From: Pantoea sp. Ap-967
GTDB taxonomy: Bacteria > Pseudomonadota > Gammaproteobacteria > Pseudomonadales > Pseudomonadaceae
DNA: 64,000 bases
Assembly (NCBI RefSeq): GCF_011752565.1
Contig: NZ_VWXK01000003.1
Span: forward strand, 124,001 to 188,000
Direction: 5' to 3'
The position numbers and the translations under genes were made by a program. This document shows positions 19,596-29,536 of the stretch, in pieces. Within the stretch, counting starts at the first letter, position 1. Every line of letters begins with the position of its first letter. The notes below the pieces were generated by a model. It was not told the origin of the DNA. It made no database searches and was given only the letters and a program-made list of their open reading frames with translations.

Positions 19596-20723
19596 TTAAT
19601 GGGTTTCGTCAGGCGCAGGCGCTTCGGCCGGCGCGGGCTCGCTGCCTGGCACCTGCTCGGCAGGCTCGGCAGCGTCGGCCGGCGCGCTCTGCGGCGCCGG
19701 GCTGGAACGGTAATCGGCACGGCGCTTGAGCTGGAACTCGCGCACCGCACTGTTGTGGTCGTCCAGGTCGTCGGAGAACACGTGGCTGCCATCGCCACGG
19801 GCGACGAAGTACAGGCTGGTGCCATCGGACGGGTTGAGCGCGGCATGGATCGCCTCGCGCCCAACCATGGCGATCGGCGTCGGCGGCAGGCCGGTCATGG
19901 TGTAGGTGTTGTACGGGGTCGGCTCGCGCAGGTCGGCGCGGGTGATGCGGCCGTTGTAGCGCTCGCCCATGCCGTAGATCACCGTGGGGTCGGTTTGCAG
20001 CATCATGCCCAGGCGCAGGCGGCGCACGAATACCCCGGCGATCTGCCCACGCTCCTGGGGAATGCCGGTTTCCTTCTCCACCAGCGAGGCCATGATCAGC
20101 GCCTGGTAGGGGTCGCGGTAAGGCAGGTCGGTGGTGCGCTCGGCCCACTCCTTGGCCAGCACTTCGTCCAGGCGCATGTAGGCCTGCTGCAGCAACTCGA
20201 CATCGCTCATGCCACGCACGAAGCGGTAGGTGTCGGGGAAGAAACGGCCCTCGGGGAAAACTCCGGTGTGGCCCAGCTTGTCCATCACCTCGGTGTCGGA
20301 CAAGCCATCCAGGGTGTGCTTGATCTTTTCATGCTTGGCCACCGCCGAACGCACCTGGCGGAAGGTCCAGCCTTCGACCAGGGTCAGGTTGTACTGCACC
20401 ACATCGCCGCGACGCCAGGCATCGAACAGCTGTTCCACCGTCATGCCGGGGCTCAGGCGGTACTCGCCCGTGTGCAGTTGCGTGCCCACCATGTTGAAGC
20501 GCCAATACAGGCGCAACCAGAACGCATCGTCGAGCAGGCCGTCGGCCTGCATGCGGTAGAACATGCGGTTGGGGTTGGTGCCGCTGGGCACGTCGAGCAA
20601 GCGCTCTTCGGTGACGTGCAAGGGCTGCTCCAGCACGGTGTTGATCTTCCAGGCCGACCAGCCCAAGGCCAGGCCGGCGAGGATCAAACCCATTTCCAGC
20701 AGCAGCAGGAATTTGCGTCTCAC
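19596..20723 (-). CDS. mltG: Endolytic transglycosylase MltG
   Basis: Inner-membrane YceG-type lytic transglycosylase that cleaves nascent glycan strands and may end their synthesis. The N-terminal membrane helix is at about 4-25 (KFLLLLEMGLILAGLALGWS), followed by the LysM-like region and the catalytic domain with ASLVEKETG (catalytic Glu) and TDPTVIYGMG. The C-terminus ends in a Pro/Ala-rich tail of about 35 residues. GTG 20723 gives VRRKFLLLLE and sits 4 nt after the pabC stop; a TTG at 20753 inside pabC is less likely. Confidence 0.92.
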   Translation of the reverse strand: MRRKFLLLLEMGLILAGLALGWSAWKINTVLEQPLHVTEERLLDVPSGTNPNRMFYRMQADGLLDDAFWLRLYWRFNMVGTQLHTGEYRLSPGMTVEQLFDAWRRGDVVQYNLTLVEGWTFRQVRSAVAKHEKIKHTLDGLSDTEVMDKLGHTGVFPEGRFFPDTYRFVRGMSDVELLQQAYMRLDEVLAKEWAERTTDLPYRDPYQALIMASLVEKETGIPQERGQIAGVFVRRLRLGMMLQTDPTVIYGMGERYNGRITRADLREPTPYNTYTMTGLPPTPIAMVGREAIHAALNPSDGTSLYFVARGDGSHVFSDDLDDHNSAVREFQLKRRADYRSSPAPQSAPADAAEPAEQVPGSEPAPAEAPAPDETH

Positions 20724-20727
20724 GAAT

Positions 20728-21549
20728 TCAGGTATCCAGTAACGTACGGGCAACGGCCTGCAGTTTACGGGTGAGCGGGCCCGGCGACCAGTTCAGCTTG
20801 AGCGCGGGAATGCCGCGCACCGGCCACACGCCATAGACACTGTTGCAGACGAAGACTTCATCGGCCAGCGCCAGCTCGTCGAAGGCAATGTCACGCACCT
20901 GCAGGGCAATGCCCAGCACCTGCGCCTGTTCCAGCAGCGCACCACGCATCACCCCTGCCACGCCGCAGCGGCTCAGGTCGGCGGTGTGCAGCACACCCTC
21001 GCGCACCAGGAACAGGTTGCTGTACACCCCTTCGATCACCCTGCCCTGGCCGTCACGCATCAGGCCTTCGGCCAGCTCGCTGCCCTGCCATTCGGCACGG
21101 GCCAGCACCTGCTCCAGGCGGTTGAGGTGTTTGAGCCCGGCCAGCAGCGGTTGTTCCGCAAGGCGGGTTTGGCAGGCGAACAGCTGCACACCGAGTTCGG
21201 CATGCTCAGCCGGGTAGCTGGGCAACGGGCTGCCCTGAAGGATACGCCGCGCCATGGCGCCGGCAACCGGTGCATAGCCGCGCTGGCTGTCGCCGCGCGT
21301 GAGGATCAGCTTGGCGACGCCGTCGCCCAGCTGGCTGGAAAATGCCAGGATTTCCTCGCCCACCCGCGCAAGGTCGGCGTCGATTGCCAGGCGCTGGCAG
21401 CCCAGTGCCAGGCGCGCCAGGTGGCCGTCCAGCAAGCTGGGCCGGCCAGCCCGCACGGCGATGGTTTCGAACAGGCCATCGCCGTAGGCCAACCCACGGT
21501 TCTGCAGGTTGACTGCAGCCGCGGGCCCGCCGTCGATCCAGCTCAGCAT
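20728..21549 (-). CDS. pabC: Aminodeoxychorismate lyase
   Basis: PLP enzyme of fold type IV that releases pyruvate from aminodeoxychorismate to give p-aminobenzoate for folate. The 273-residue protein has the AYGDGLFETIAVR start motif, the catalytic Lys in GLKHLNRLEQ, the GRVIEGVYSNLFLV strand and the AFDELALADEVFVCNS region. ATG 21549 overlaps the fabF stop by one base (TGATG). The gene order fabF-pabC-mltG-tmk-holB is that of other gammaproteobacteria. Confidence 0.94.
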   Translation of the reverse strand: MLSWIDGGPAAAVNLQNRGLAYGDGLFETIAVRAGRPSLLDGHLARLALGCQRLAIDADLARVGEEILAFSSQLGDGVAKLILTRGDSQRGYAPVAGAMARRILQGSPLPSYPAEHAELGVQLFACQTRLAEQPLLAGLKHLNRLEQVLARAEWQGSELAEGLMRDGQGRVIEGVYSNLFLVREGVLHTADLSRCGVAGVMRGALLEQAQVLGIALQVRDIAFDELALADEVFVCNSVYGVWPVRGIPALKLNWSPGPLTRKLQAVARTLLDT

Positions 21550-22793
21550 CAACCGGCGAACCGGCGGAACACCAGCGAACCGTTGGTGCCACCAAAGCCG
21601 AACGAGTTGGACAACACCACATCGATCGGCATGCTGCGCGCCTGGTGAGGCACGAAGTCGAGGTCGCACCCTTCGTCTGGCTCATCCAGGTTGATGGTTG
21701 GCGGCGCCATCTGGCTGTTGATGGCCAGCACGCTGAAGATCGCCTCCACCGCGCCAGCTGCGCCCAGCAGGTGGCCGGTCATCGACTTGGTCGAGCTGAC
21801 CGCCAGCTTGTAGGCGTGCTCGCCGAACACACGCTTGATGGCGGCCACTTCGGCGATGTCGCCGGCCGGTGTCGAGGTGCCGTGGGCGTTGATGTAGCTG
21901 ACCTGCTCAGGCTGGATACCGGCGTCACGCAGGGCGTTGGCCATGCAGCGCGCGGCGCCTTCACCGCTGTCCGGTGGCGAGGTCATGTGGTAGGCATCGC
22001 CACTCATGCCAAAGCCCACCAGCTCGGCATAGATGGTGGCGCCACGGGCCTGGGCGTGTTCCAGTTCCTCGAGTACCAAGGCACCGGCACCGTCGGACAG
22101 CACGAAGCCATCGCGGCCTTTGTCCCATGGGCGGCTGGCGCGGGCCGGCTCGTCGTTGCGCGTGGACAACGCCCGCGACGCACCGAAGCCGCCCATGCCC
22201 AGGCCGCAAGCGGCCATTTCGGCGCCACCGGCGATCATCACGTCGGCTTCACCGTAGGCGATGTTGCGCGCGGCCATGCCGATGCAGTGGGTGCCGGTGG
22301 TGCAAGCGGTGGCAATGGCGTAGTTCGGCCCCTGCAGGCCCAGGTGGATCGACAGGAAACCGGAGATCATGTTGATGATCGAGCCCGGCACGAAGAACGG
22401 CGAAATGCGCCGCGGCCCTTGGTCGTGCAAGGTACGGCTGGTTTCTTCGATGTTGGTCAGGCCGCCGATGCCCGAGCCCATGGCCACGCCAATGCGCTCG
22501 CGGTTGGCGTCGGTCACTTCCAGCCCGGCATTACGCACGGCCTGGAACCCGGCCGCCAGGCCGTACTGGATGAACAGGTCGAGTTTGCGGGCCTCTTTGG
22601 CCGACAGGTACTGCTCAACCTCGAAGCCTTTCACCGAGCCGCCAAAACGGGTGGAGTAGGCAGACAGGTCCGTGTGTTCGATCGGACCAATGCCACTGCG
22701 GCCAGCCAGAATGCCCTGCCAGGTGCTCGGTACATCGGTACCCAGTGGCGACAGCATACCCATACCGGTGACCACGACGCGTCTACGCGACAC
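21549..22793 (-). CDS. fabF: 3-oxoacyl-ACP synthase II
   Basis: Elongating condensing enzyme of fatty acid synthesis, important for temperature control of unsaturation. The 414-residue protein has the Cys-His-His triad: C164 in [10 protein letters not shown], the His in [11 protein letters not shown] and the His in [12 protein letters not shown]. The start [18 protein letters not shown] is preceded by AGGAGAG. It lies 173 nt after acpP in the same direction. Confidence 0.98.
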   Translation of the reverse strand: MSRRRVVVTGMGMLSPLGTDVPSTWQGILAGRSGIGPIEHTDLSAYSTRFGGSVKGFEVEQYLSAKEARKLDLFIQYGLAAGFQAVRNAGLEVTDANRERIGVAMGSGIGGLTNIEETSRTLHDQGPRRISPFFVPGSIINMISGFLSIHLGLQGPNYAIATACTTGTHCIGMAARNIAYGEADVMIAGGAEMAACGLGMGGFGASRALSTRNDEPARASRPWDKGRDGFVLSDGAGALVLEELEHAQARGATIYAELVGFGMSGDAYHMTSPPDSGEGAARCMANALRDAGIQPEQVSYINAHGTSTPAGDIAEVAAIKRVFGEHAYKLAVSSTKSMTGHLLGAAGAVEAIFSVLAINSQMAPPTINLDEPDEGCDLDFVPHQARSMPIDVVLSNSFGFGGTNGSLVFRRFAG

Positions 22794-22966
22794 AGTACTC
22801 TCCTTTTCTAATCACAGAGTTTCTTGCCATTGCATTCAAGCAATGGAATGAAATGGCAACAAGCTCTCGTAGCGAGCGAAACGACGCCGGTGGCTCGCAA
22901 AGAAAAAACCGCACGCCGGCAAAGGCAGTGCGGTTCTTCTCGACAAGAAGCGTCGACTACAACGTC

Positions 22967-23203
22967 TTAAGCCTGGTGGTTTTTGACGTAGTCGATTGCA
23001 GCTTGAACGGTAGTGATCTTCTCGGCTTCTTCGTCAGGGATTTCGGTCTCGAATTCCTCTTCCAGAGCCATCACCAGCTCAACGGTGTCAAGCGAATCGG
23101 CACCCAGGTCATCGACGAAGGACTTCTCAGCAGTCACTTCCTCTTCCTTCACGCCCAGTTGCTCGGCGACGATTTTCTTGACGCGTTCTTCGATGGTGCT
23201 CAT
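22967..23203 (-). CDS. acpP: Acyl carrier protein
   Basis: Carries growing acyl chains as thioesters on 4'-phosphopantetheine. The 78-residue acidic four-helix protein has the attachment site DSL with Ser37 in [26 protein letters not shown] lies ahead of the ATG. About 200 nt separate it from fabG, enough for its own promoter, as is known in E. coli. Confidence 0.98.
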   Translation of the reverse strand: MSTIEERVKKIVAEQLGVKEEEVTAEKSFVDDLGADSLDTVELVMALEEEFETEIPDEEAEKITTVQAAIDYVKNHQA

Positions 23204-23406
23204 ACCTAGTTTTCACTCCTAATGGACATATGTCAGGCAGCTGGCCGGTGACCAAGTTTATAGAAAGACGTTCGCTTTTCAAGCGGAACGCACCTTCGGC
23301 CGGGGCACCCTACCCGCTGCCTGGAATCTGGTTGCAGCTTTATAACGGATTTTAGGCTCGCAGTATGACTCTTTTTTGAAGCAATCCGTCACATTGCATT
23401 GCAGTT
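23204..23406 (-). promoter_or_regulatory. acpP upstream region with probable promoter
   Basis: Minus-strand -10 TATAAA lies at 23257-23262 with a weak -35 (CCGCTT, 18 bp upstream). The leader of about 45 nt ends in AGGAGTG. No other feature was found in this gap. Confidence 0.45.
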
Positions 23407-24147
23407 TTACATGTACATCCCGCCGTTGACCGGCACGGTAGCGCCGGTTACGTAGCCAGCGCCGTCCGATGCCAGGAACGAAACCACCTTGGCAATTTCG
23501 TCGGCCTGGCCCAGGCGGCCCAGCGGAATCTGGGTTTTCAGCGCGTCGCGCTGGGCTTCCGGCAGCTCGCGGGTCATGTCGGTGTCGATGAAGCCCGGGG
23601 TCACCGCGTTGACGGTGATGCCACGCGAACCCACTTCACGGGCCAGGGCGCGGCTGAAGCCTTCCAGGCCCGCCTTGGCGGCGGCATAGTTGGCCTGGCC
23701 TGCGTTACCCATGGCACCGACGACCGAGCCGATGCTGATGATACGGCCCCAACGCGCCTTGGTCATGCCACGCAGCACGCCCTTGGACAGACGGTAGAGG
23801 CTGTTCAGGTTGGTGTCGATCACGTCGAACCACTCGTCGTCCTTCATGCGCAGCATGAGGTTGTCACGGGTGATACCGGCGTTGTTAACCAGGATGGCCG
23901 GGGCGCCGAACTGCTCGCCAATGGCGCCCAGCACCGCGTCAACGGACTCGGCACTGGTGACGTTCAGCTCCATGCCGGTGCCGGTGATGCCGTGTTCTTT
24001 CAGGGTAGCGGCGATGCGCTCGGCGCCGGACGCCGAGGTGGCGGTGCCGATCACGGTCGCGCCCTGGCGGCCCAGTTCGAGGGCGATGGCCTGGCCAATA
24101 CCACGGCTGGCGCCGGTGACCAATGCAACTTTACCTTGCAGGCTCAT
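23407..24147 (-). CDS. fabG: 3-oxoacyl-ACP reductase
   Basis: NADPH-dependent ketoreductase of the elongation cycle. The 246-residue SDR protein has the GASRGIGQA cofactor loop, the NNAG motif and the Ser-Tyr-Lys triad (GSVVGAMGNAGQANYAAAKAG). It ends in VTGATVPVNGGMYM. Fifteen nt separate it from fabD. Confidence 0.98.
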   Translation of the reverse strand: MSLQGKVALVTGASRGIGQAIALELGRQGATVIGTATSASGAERIAATLKEHGITGTGMELNVTSAESVDAVLGAIGEQFGAPAILVNNAGITRDNLMLRMKDDEWFDVIDTNLNSLYRLSKGVLRGMTKARWGRIISIGSVVGAMGNAGQANYAAAKAGLEGFSRALAREVGSRGITVNAVTPGFIDTDMTRELPEAQRDALKTQIPLGRLGQADEIAKVVSFLASDGAGYVTGATVPVNGGMYM

Positions 24148-24162
24148 GCAAGCTTCTCCAAA

Positions 24163-25101
24163 TCAAGCCAGCGCCGCGCGGGTGGCGGCGACAGCGTCAG
24201 GGGTATTGAGGTTGTAGGTGGTCACGCCGTCGGCGCAACGCTTGTTCAGGCCAGCCAGGACCTTGCCCGGGCCGCACTCCACCAGGTTGACGGCGCCATT
24301 GGCCGCCAGGGTTTGCACGCACTCTACCCAGCGTACCGGCTGGTACAGCTGCGCCAGCAGGTCCTGCTTCAGGGCATCGAGGTCGGCGGCCACGGCGGCG
24401 GTGACGTTCTGCACTACCGGGATCTGCGGGGCCTTCCATTCGATGGCGTTGACGGCGTCGGCGAAGCGCTCGGCAGCAGGCTTCATCAGGGCGCAGTGCG
24501 ACGGCACGCTGACCGCCAGCGGCAGGGCGCGCTTGGCACCCTTGGCCTTGCACAACTCGATGGCGCGGTCGACCGCCGCCTTGTTGCCGGCGATGACCAC
24601 CTGGCCTGGCGAGTTGAAATTCACCGCGCTGACCACTTGGTCTTCGGCGGCTTCGGCGCAAATCTCGACCACCACGGCGTCGTCCAGGCCGAGGATGGCG
24701 GCCATGCCACCGTGACCGGCGGGCACGGCTTCCTGCATCAGTTGGCCACGGCGCTCGACCAGGCGCACGGCGTCTTTGAGCGACAGGGCACCGGCAGCCA
24801 CCAGGGCGCTGTACTCACCCAGGCTGTGACCGGAAACGAACGCTGGCTTGGCGCCGCCCTCTTCCAGCCACAGGCGCCACAGGGCGATGGAAGCGGTGAG
24901 AATGGCCGGCTGGGTCTTGTCGGTTTGGTTGAGTTGTTCTTCCGGACCTTCCTGAACCAGCTTCCACAGGTCGTAGCCCAGAGCCTCGGAAGCCTCCTTG
25001 AAGGTCTCGATGACCACCGGCTTTTCAGCGCCGAGTTCGGCGAGCATGCCCAGCGACTGGGAACCTTGACCGGGGAAGACGAATGCGAGGGATGCAGACA
25101 T
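24163..25101 (-). CDS. fabD: Malonyl-CoA:ACP transacylase
   Basis: Loads malonyl groups onto ACP. The 312-residue protein has the N-terminal FPGQGSQ motif, the nucleophile in GHSLGEYSAL (Ser92 type), the substrate Arg in VERRGQLMQEAV, and the catalytic His in PSHCALM. ATG 25101 gives MSASLAFVFPGQGSQ; the 83 codons of open frame upstream are REP-derived. Confidence 0.98.
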   Translation of the reverse strand: MSASLAFVFPGQGSQSLGMLAELGAEKPVVIETFKEASEALGYDLWKLVQEGPEEQLNQTDKTQPAILTASIALWRLWLEEGGAKPAFVSGHSLGEYSALVAAGALSLKDAVRLVERRGQLMQEAVPAGHGGMAAILGLDDAVVVEICAEAAEDQVVSAVNFNSPGQVVIAGNKAAVDRAIELCKAKGAKRALPLAVSVPSHCALMKPAAERFADAVNAIEWKAPQIPVVQNVTAAVAADLDALKQDLLAQLYQPVRWVECVQTLAANGAVNLVECGPGKVLAGLNKRCADGVTTYNLNTPDAVAATRAALA

Positions 25102-25250
25102 TGAACAAGCCCTTATGATCTTGTCGTCGGATAGTGTGCGCCAAGCCTGGGGCTGGGCGCGTAATCTGAAAACTTGGATGAAAACGAAAACTGAGCGGTC
25201 ACATTTAAGCACTTCATCGGCGATATGCCCAAAGGCTTTGTACCCCTGCA

Positions 25251-25316
25251 CCGGCCCTTTCGCGGACAAGCCCGCTCCCACACGGCCACCACAGGCTTGC
25301 CCGCGAAGAGGCCGGC
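25251..25316. repeat. REP palindrome pair between plsX and fabD
   Basis: CCGGCCCTTTCGCGGACAAG...CTTGCCCGCGAAGAGGCCGG, with a short central segment. The surrounding gap 25102-25321 shows nothing else. Confidence 0.8.
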
Positions 25317-25321
25317 ACAGG

Positions 25322-26332
25322 CTACGGCAACAAGTCCTCCAGGCGCCCATGCAAGCGCTGCGGCAGGTTTTCCTGAATCTCGATCAGCGCCCGCTGAATC
25401 GCACTCTGGAAGCCCTCCACCCCCGCCGAGCCATGGCTCTTGACGACGATGCCCTGCAGCCCAAGGAAGCTCGCGCCATTGTGCCGCGCTGGCGCAAGGT
25501 CGGCCTGCAGGCGCTTGAGCAATGGCATCGCCAACGCCCCGGCCACCCGCGACAACGCGCCGCCCTTGAACAACCGCTCGATGCGCGCACCGATCATGGT
25601 CGCCAGGCCCTCGCTGGACTTGAGCAGGATGTTGCCGACGAACCCGTCGCACACCACCACATCCGCCTCGCCGCGGTACAGGCCATCACCCTCGACGAAG
25701 CCCACGTAGTTCAGGCCACGGGCATTCTGCAACAGCGTGGCGGCCAACTTGACCTGCTGGTTGCCCTTGATGTCTTCGGTGCCGATGTTCAGCAGCGCCA
25801 CGCGCGGCCTGTGGATGCCCAGGGCCTGGGCCGCCACCGAGCCCATCACGGCGAACTGGTAGAGGTTTTCGGCGCTGCAATCGACATTGGCGCCCAGGTC
25901 GAGCAACTGGCAATAGCCAGCCTGGGTCGGAATCGCCGCCACCATGGCTGGCCGGTCGATGCCCGGCAGGGTTTTCAGCACGAAGCGCGACAGCGCCATC
26001 AACGCCCCGGTGTTGCCGGCACTGACGCAGGCCTGGGCCTTGCCATCACGCACCAGTTCAAGGGCGATGCGCATCGACGAATCCGGCTTGCCGCGCAACG
26101 CTTGCGATGGCCGCTCGTCCATGCCGATCACTTCGCTGGCACCGACAATGTGCAGGCGCGCGCGATCCGCAGCCGAGAGGCCGCTGACAAGATCTTCAAG
26201 GAGGGAGGGTTGACCGACGAGGGTCAGGTGCAGCGAGGGGGTAGCCGAAAGGCAGGCAATGCTAGCCTGGACAATGCTGCGGGGACCGAAGTCCCCGCCC
26301 ATTGCGTCGATCGCGATGATCTGAGCGGACAA
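25322..26332 (-). CDS. plsX: Phosphate acyltransferase PlsX
   Basis: Converts acyl-ACP to acyl-phosphate, the donor for glycerol-3-phosphate acylation in phospholipid synthesis. The 336-residue protein begins with [13 protein letters not shown] and has the [15 protein letters not shown] and [14 protein letters not shown] motifs of the family. It lies 3 nt after rpmF. Confidence 0.97.
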   Translation of the reverse strand: MSAQIIAIDAMGGDFGPRSIVQASIACLSATPSLHLTLVGQPSLLEDLVSGLSAADRARLHIVGASEVIGMDERPSQALRGKPDSSMRIALELVRDGKAQACVSAGNTGALMALSRFVLKTLPGIDRPAMVAAIPTQAGYCQLLDLGANVDCSAENLYQFAVMGSVAAQALGIHRPRVALLNIGTEDIKGNQQVKLAATLLQNARGLNYVGFVEGDGLYRGEADVVVCDGFVGNILLKSSEGLATMIGARIERLFKGGALSRVAGALAMPLLKRLQADLAPARHNGASFLGLQGIVVKSHGSAGVEGFQSAIQRALIEIQENLPQRLHGRLEDLLP

Positions 26333-26335
26333 GGA

Positions 26336-26518
26336 TTACTCGTCAGCGCCCTTGTCGACCACTTTGCGACCACGGTATACGCCTTCTGGCGAAACGTGGT
26401 GGCGCAGGTGTACTTCACCGGTGGTTTTCTCTACCGACAGCGCGTTTTCCGACAGGGCGTCGTGCGAACGGCGCATGTCACGGGCAGAGCGGGATTTTTT
26501 GTTCTGCTGAACAGCCAT
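26336..26518 (-). CDS. rpmF: Ribosomal protein bL32
   Basis: Small basic protein of the large ribosomal subunit, 60 residues, start [20 protein letters not shown], with [14 protein letters not shown] at the end. The zinc-binding cysteines of some bL32 forms are absent, as usual in gammaproteobacteria. It sits in the conserved yceD-rpmF-plsX order that links ribosome and lipid synthesis. Confidence 0.98.
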   Translation of the reverse strand: MAVQQNKKSRSARDMRRSHDALSENALSVEKTTGEVHLRHHVSPEGVYRGRKVVDKGADE

Positions 26519-26531
26519 AATTGATTAACTC

Positions 26532-27059
26532 CTAAACGTTTGGGTCACGCTTTAACTGCGCCAAAACACTGAACGGGTTGGACCGCGATACCTCGTCCTT
26601 GCTCGATTCGGGCTCGTCTGCGCCCGCCGGCTGCTGGCATTCTTCCGGATGATGAGCAGGCACGATGGGCAAGGCGAGCAACAGCTCTTCCTCGACCAAG
26701 GCCTGCAGATCCAATGGATCTTCGCCCAGTTCCAGCACGTCATAGCCTTTCGGCAACGACTGGGTATTCGCACCCTCCTTCACCACGGCGTATGTACATT
26801 CGCTGTGGATCGGCAGGGTGACCAGCTCAAGACAACGCTGGCAAACCATCTTGACCTCGACGTCCAGCTCGCTGTGGATAACCACCACGTGCTGTTCATC
26901 TCGTTCAAAATCGAACTTCGCCTGCACCATACCGACATTGTCGGAAAGCGGGTCGCAGAGTCTTTCCAAATCAGCGAGTTGCAGCGTACCAGTGATGGAT
27001 ACGCCTCGGTCGGCTAATTTGCGCGGGTCAACGTGAGGTGGAATCGGGTCATTCAACAT
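26532..27059 (-). CDS. yceD: YceD family protein (DUF177)
   Basis: A 175-residue protein with the DUF177 profile (QRCLELVTLPI, YDVLELGEDPLDLQALVEEELLLALPIVP). The family is linked to 23S rRNA accumulation in plants and bacteria. Immediately upstream of rpmF with a 13-nt gap, as in E. coli. Its start lies back to back with the maf gene. Confidence 0.93.
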   Translation of the reverse strand: MLNDPIPPHVDPRKLADRGVSITGTLQLADLERLCDPLSDNVGMVQAKFDFERDEQHVVVIHSELDVEVKMVCQRCLELVTLPIHSECTYAVVKEGANTQSLPKGYDVLELGEDPLDLQALVEEELLLALPIVPAHHPEECQQPAGADEPESSKDEVSRSNPFSVLAQLKRDPNV

Positions 27060-27155
27060 AGGCGCAGCATTCTAGGGATGCCCCCCGCCCCTGTCAAAGG
27101 AAATTCGGCGGCATCTCGCATGTTAGAATCGGGTTCAACTGATCAGGAGTCTATC

Positions 27156-27734
27156 ATGCTTCCCTTGTTGCTGGCTTCAAGCTCCGCCTACCGCCGTGAA
27201 CTGCTCGCTCGCCTGCGCCTGCCTTTCACCTGTGCAAGCCCCGATCTAGACGAGCGCCGCCTGGCCGACGAACCCGCCGTGGAGCTGGTGCGCAGGCTGG
27301 CGCGGCAAAAGGCCGAGGCACTGGCGGCCAGCCACCCTGGGCACCTGATCATCGGCTCGGACCAAGTGGCGGTGCTGGGCGAGCAGGTACTGGGCAAGCC
27401 GCACACCTTCGAACGGGCGTGCGAGCAGCTGCTGGAGGCCAGCGGCCAACAGGTCACCTTCCTGACCGGGCTGGCGCTGCTCAACACCGCCACCGGGCAG
27501 TGCCAGGTCGATTGCGTGCCGTTCACGGTGACCATGCGCGAACTGGACCGCGAACGCGTAGAGCGCTATGTGCAAGCGGAGCAGCCGCTCGATTGCGCAG
27601 GAAGCTTCAAGGCAGAGGGGTTGGGCGTGAGTTTGTTTCAGAGCACCCATGGGTGCGATGCGACCAGCCTGATCGGGCTGCCGCTGATTCGGCTGGTGGA
27701 CATGCTGATGCGCGAAGGGGTGGTGATTCCCTGA
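27156..27734 (+). CDS. maf: Maf/YceF nucleotide pyrophosphatase
   Basis: House-cleaning pyrophosphatase; the YceF subgroup prefers 7-methyl-GTP. The 192-residue protein has the Maf start (LLLASSSAYRRELLARL), the IIGSDQVAVL strand and the AGSFKAEGLG motif. AGGAGT precedes the ATG at 27156. Divergent position next to yceD and rpmF supports YceF rather than the septum-linked Maf (YhdE). The upstream frame from 27033 is not part of the gene. Confidence 0.93.
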   Translation: MLPLLLASSSAYRRELLARLRLPFTCASPDLDERRLADEPAVELVRRLARQKAEALAASHPGHLIIGSDQVAVLGEQVLGKPHTFERACEQLLEASGQQVTFLTGLALLNTATGQCQVDCVPFTVTMRELDRERVERYVQAEQPLDCAGSFKAEGLGVSLFQSTHGCDATSLIGLPLIRLVDMLMREGVVIP

Positions 27735-27741
27735 ACCCGCA

Positions 27742-27843
27742 CCGCTTGCGCGGCGCATCGCGAGCTTTGCTCGCTCCTACCGGCCCAGCACCTCAATCCC
27801 GGTAGGAGCGAGCGCAGCTCGCGATGCGCCGCACAGCGGCGCC
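27742..27843. repeat. Inverted pair of REP palindromes
   Basis: GCGGCGCATCGCGAGCTTTGCTCGCTCC faces its partner across GGCCCAGCACC. It lies between the convergent maf and sppA genes, where it probably ends both transcripts. Confidence 0.85.
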
Positions 27844-27847
27844 ACAT

Positions 27848-28837
27848 TCAACGCAAATGCGGCCCCTGGAACCCCATCCACATGGCCAGGTGCTCAGCCA
27901 CGCTGGCACCGATGCGCTTGGAGAAACGGTCGAACGGCGATTCCTGCACGGTGTAATCGACCAGGTCTTTCTCGCCGACCACTTCACGTGCCACATAACT
28001 GACGCTGCCCAAGCCATCCACCAACCCAAGCCCCTTGGCCTGCTCACCGGACCAGATCAGGCCACTGAACAGCTCTGGATGCTCCTTGTCCTTCAGGCGC
28101 TCACCCCGCCCCTGCTTGACCATGGCAATGAACTGCTGGTGCGTGGTATCCAGCACACCCTGCCAGAACGCCGTCTCGTCAGGCTTTTGCGGCGAGAACG
28201 GGTCAAGGAAGGCCTTGTGCTCGCCCGACGTATACGCCCGGCGCTCGACTCCCAGCTTCTCCATCGCCCCGACAAAGCCGTAACCGGCCGCCGTCACGCC
28301 AATGGAGCCAACCAGGCTGGCCTTGTCGGCGTAGATTTCATCCGCCGCACTGGCAATGTAGTAGGCACCCGACGCACCCAGGTCGGTAATCACCGCATAC
28401 AGCTTGATGTCCGGGTGCAAGGTGCGCAGCCGGCGCATTTCGTCATACACGTACCCCGCCTGTACCGGGCTGCCACCTGGGCTGTTGATGCGCAGCACCA
28501 CCGCCTTGGTCTTGGGGTCCTTGAAGGCATCGCGCAGGCCCTTGACGATATTGTCGGCACTGGCGGCCTCCTGGTCGGCAATCACCCCACGCACCTCCAC
28601 CAGCGCCGTGTGGCTGCCACTGCGCGAGGCGGCCTTGTCCATGTCCGTCAGCGGCAGGAACAGTGCCAGCAGGCCAAACAGGTAGATAAAGGTCAGCAGC
28701 TTGAAGAAAATCCCCCAGCGCCGCGCCCGGCGCTGCTCCTGAACGCCTGCCAGCAGGGTTTTCTCCAGCAGTTTCCAGCTTTTGCGCTCTTCGCGCTCAT
28801 CGGGTTCGGTTTCGGGTGCTTTCCATTCGTCAGCCAT
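27848..28837 (-). CDS. sppA: Signal peptide peptidase SppA (short S49 form)
   Basis: Inner-membrane serine protease that degrades cleaved signal peptides. The 329-residue protein has a cytoplasmic N-terminus rich in charge, one membrane helix at about 50-68, and the S49 domain with the nucleophile in GASGAYYIASAAD and the general-base Lys in ADKASLVGSIGV. It is the short single-domain form, half of E. coli SppA. ATG 28837 follows AAGGTAGGTG; a GTG two codons earlier is possible. Confidence 0.93.
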   Translation of the reverse strand: MADEWKAPETEPDEREERKSWKLLEKTLLAGVQEQRRARRWGIFFKLLTFIYLFGLLALFLPLTDMDKAASRSGSHTALVEVRGVIADQEAASADNIVKGLRDAFKDPKTKAVVLRINSPGGSPVQAGYVYDEMRRLRTLHPDIKLYAVITDLGASGAYYIASAADEIYADKASLVGSIGVTAAGYGFVGAMEKLGVERRAYTSGEHKAFLDPFSPQKPDETAFWQGVLDTTHQQFIAMVKQGRGERLKDKEHPELFSGLIWSGEQAKGLGLVDGLGSVSYVAREVVGEKDLVDYTVQESPFDRFSKRIGASVAEHLAMWMGFQGPHLR

Positions 28838-28861
28838 GCTCACCTACCTTGGAACGTGCAA

Positions 28862-29536
28862 TTACACGGAAGCGGCCAGCCACTCGCGCAGCTGGGAGAA
28901 ATGATCGATGCACAGCTGCGGGCCGAACTCGGCCAGCGCCTGCAGCGGCATGGCGCCATAGCCAACGGCAACCGAGTGCATGCCCGCACTGCTGGCCATC
29001 TGCAGGTCGAACGCCGAATCTCCGACCATCAACGCCTGATGCGGTTCGACGCCACAGTGCCCAAGGATCTCTTCAAGCATCAAGGGGTGCGGCTTGCCAC
29101 GGGTTTCGTCGGCAGCGCGGGTGATGTCGAAGAACTGCTCCCAGCCATTGGCCTTGAGCACCCGGTCCAGGCCACGGCGGGCCTTGCCGGTTGCCACCGC
29201 CAGGCGATAGCCCTCGGCACGGAAAGCCTCCAGCGACTCGACCACGCCCTCGAACAGCGGCGAGGGCTGCTGGTCGAGCGCCATATAGATGTCGGCGTAG
29301 TGCTGGCGGAAGGCTTCGACCTGCAGCGGGCCAAGGTGCGGATACAGGGTGGAGATGGCCTCGGCCAGCGCCAGGCCGATGATGCCCTTGACGGCAGCCT
29401 CATCGCTCGGCGCTTCTCCCGCCCGCTCGGCAGCAGCGTTCATGGCCACGACGATGCGGCCGATGGAATCGGCCAGGGTGCCGTCCCAGTCGAAAATCAG
29501 CAGCTCGTAGCGCTTGCTATGGGCATCACGGCGCAC
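28862..29536 (-). CDS. HAD-superfamily phosphatase (phosphoglycolate type)
   Basis: A 224-residue HAD hydrolase with motif [10 protein letters not shown], motif II in VATGK, motif III Lys in RGKPHP and motif IV in [11 protein letters not shown]. The cap is the alpha-helical type of Gph and PGMB relatives, so small sugar phosphates are likely substrates. The GTG start at 29536 lies 11 nt inside rluC. The order rluC-HAD-sppA is conserved in pseudomonads. Confidence 0.9.
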   Translation of the reverse strand: MRRDAHSKRYELLIFDWDGTLADSIGRIVVAMNAAAERAGEAPSDEAAVKGIIGLALAEAISTLYPHLGPLQVEAFRQHYADIYMALDQQPSPLFEGVVESLEAFRAEGYRLAVATGKARRGLDRVLKANGWEQFFDITRAADETRGKPHPLMLEEILGHCGVEPHQALMVGDSAFDLQMASSAGMHSVAVGYGAMPLQALAEFGPQLCIDHFSQLREWLAASV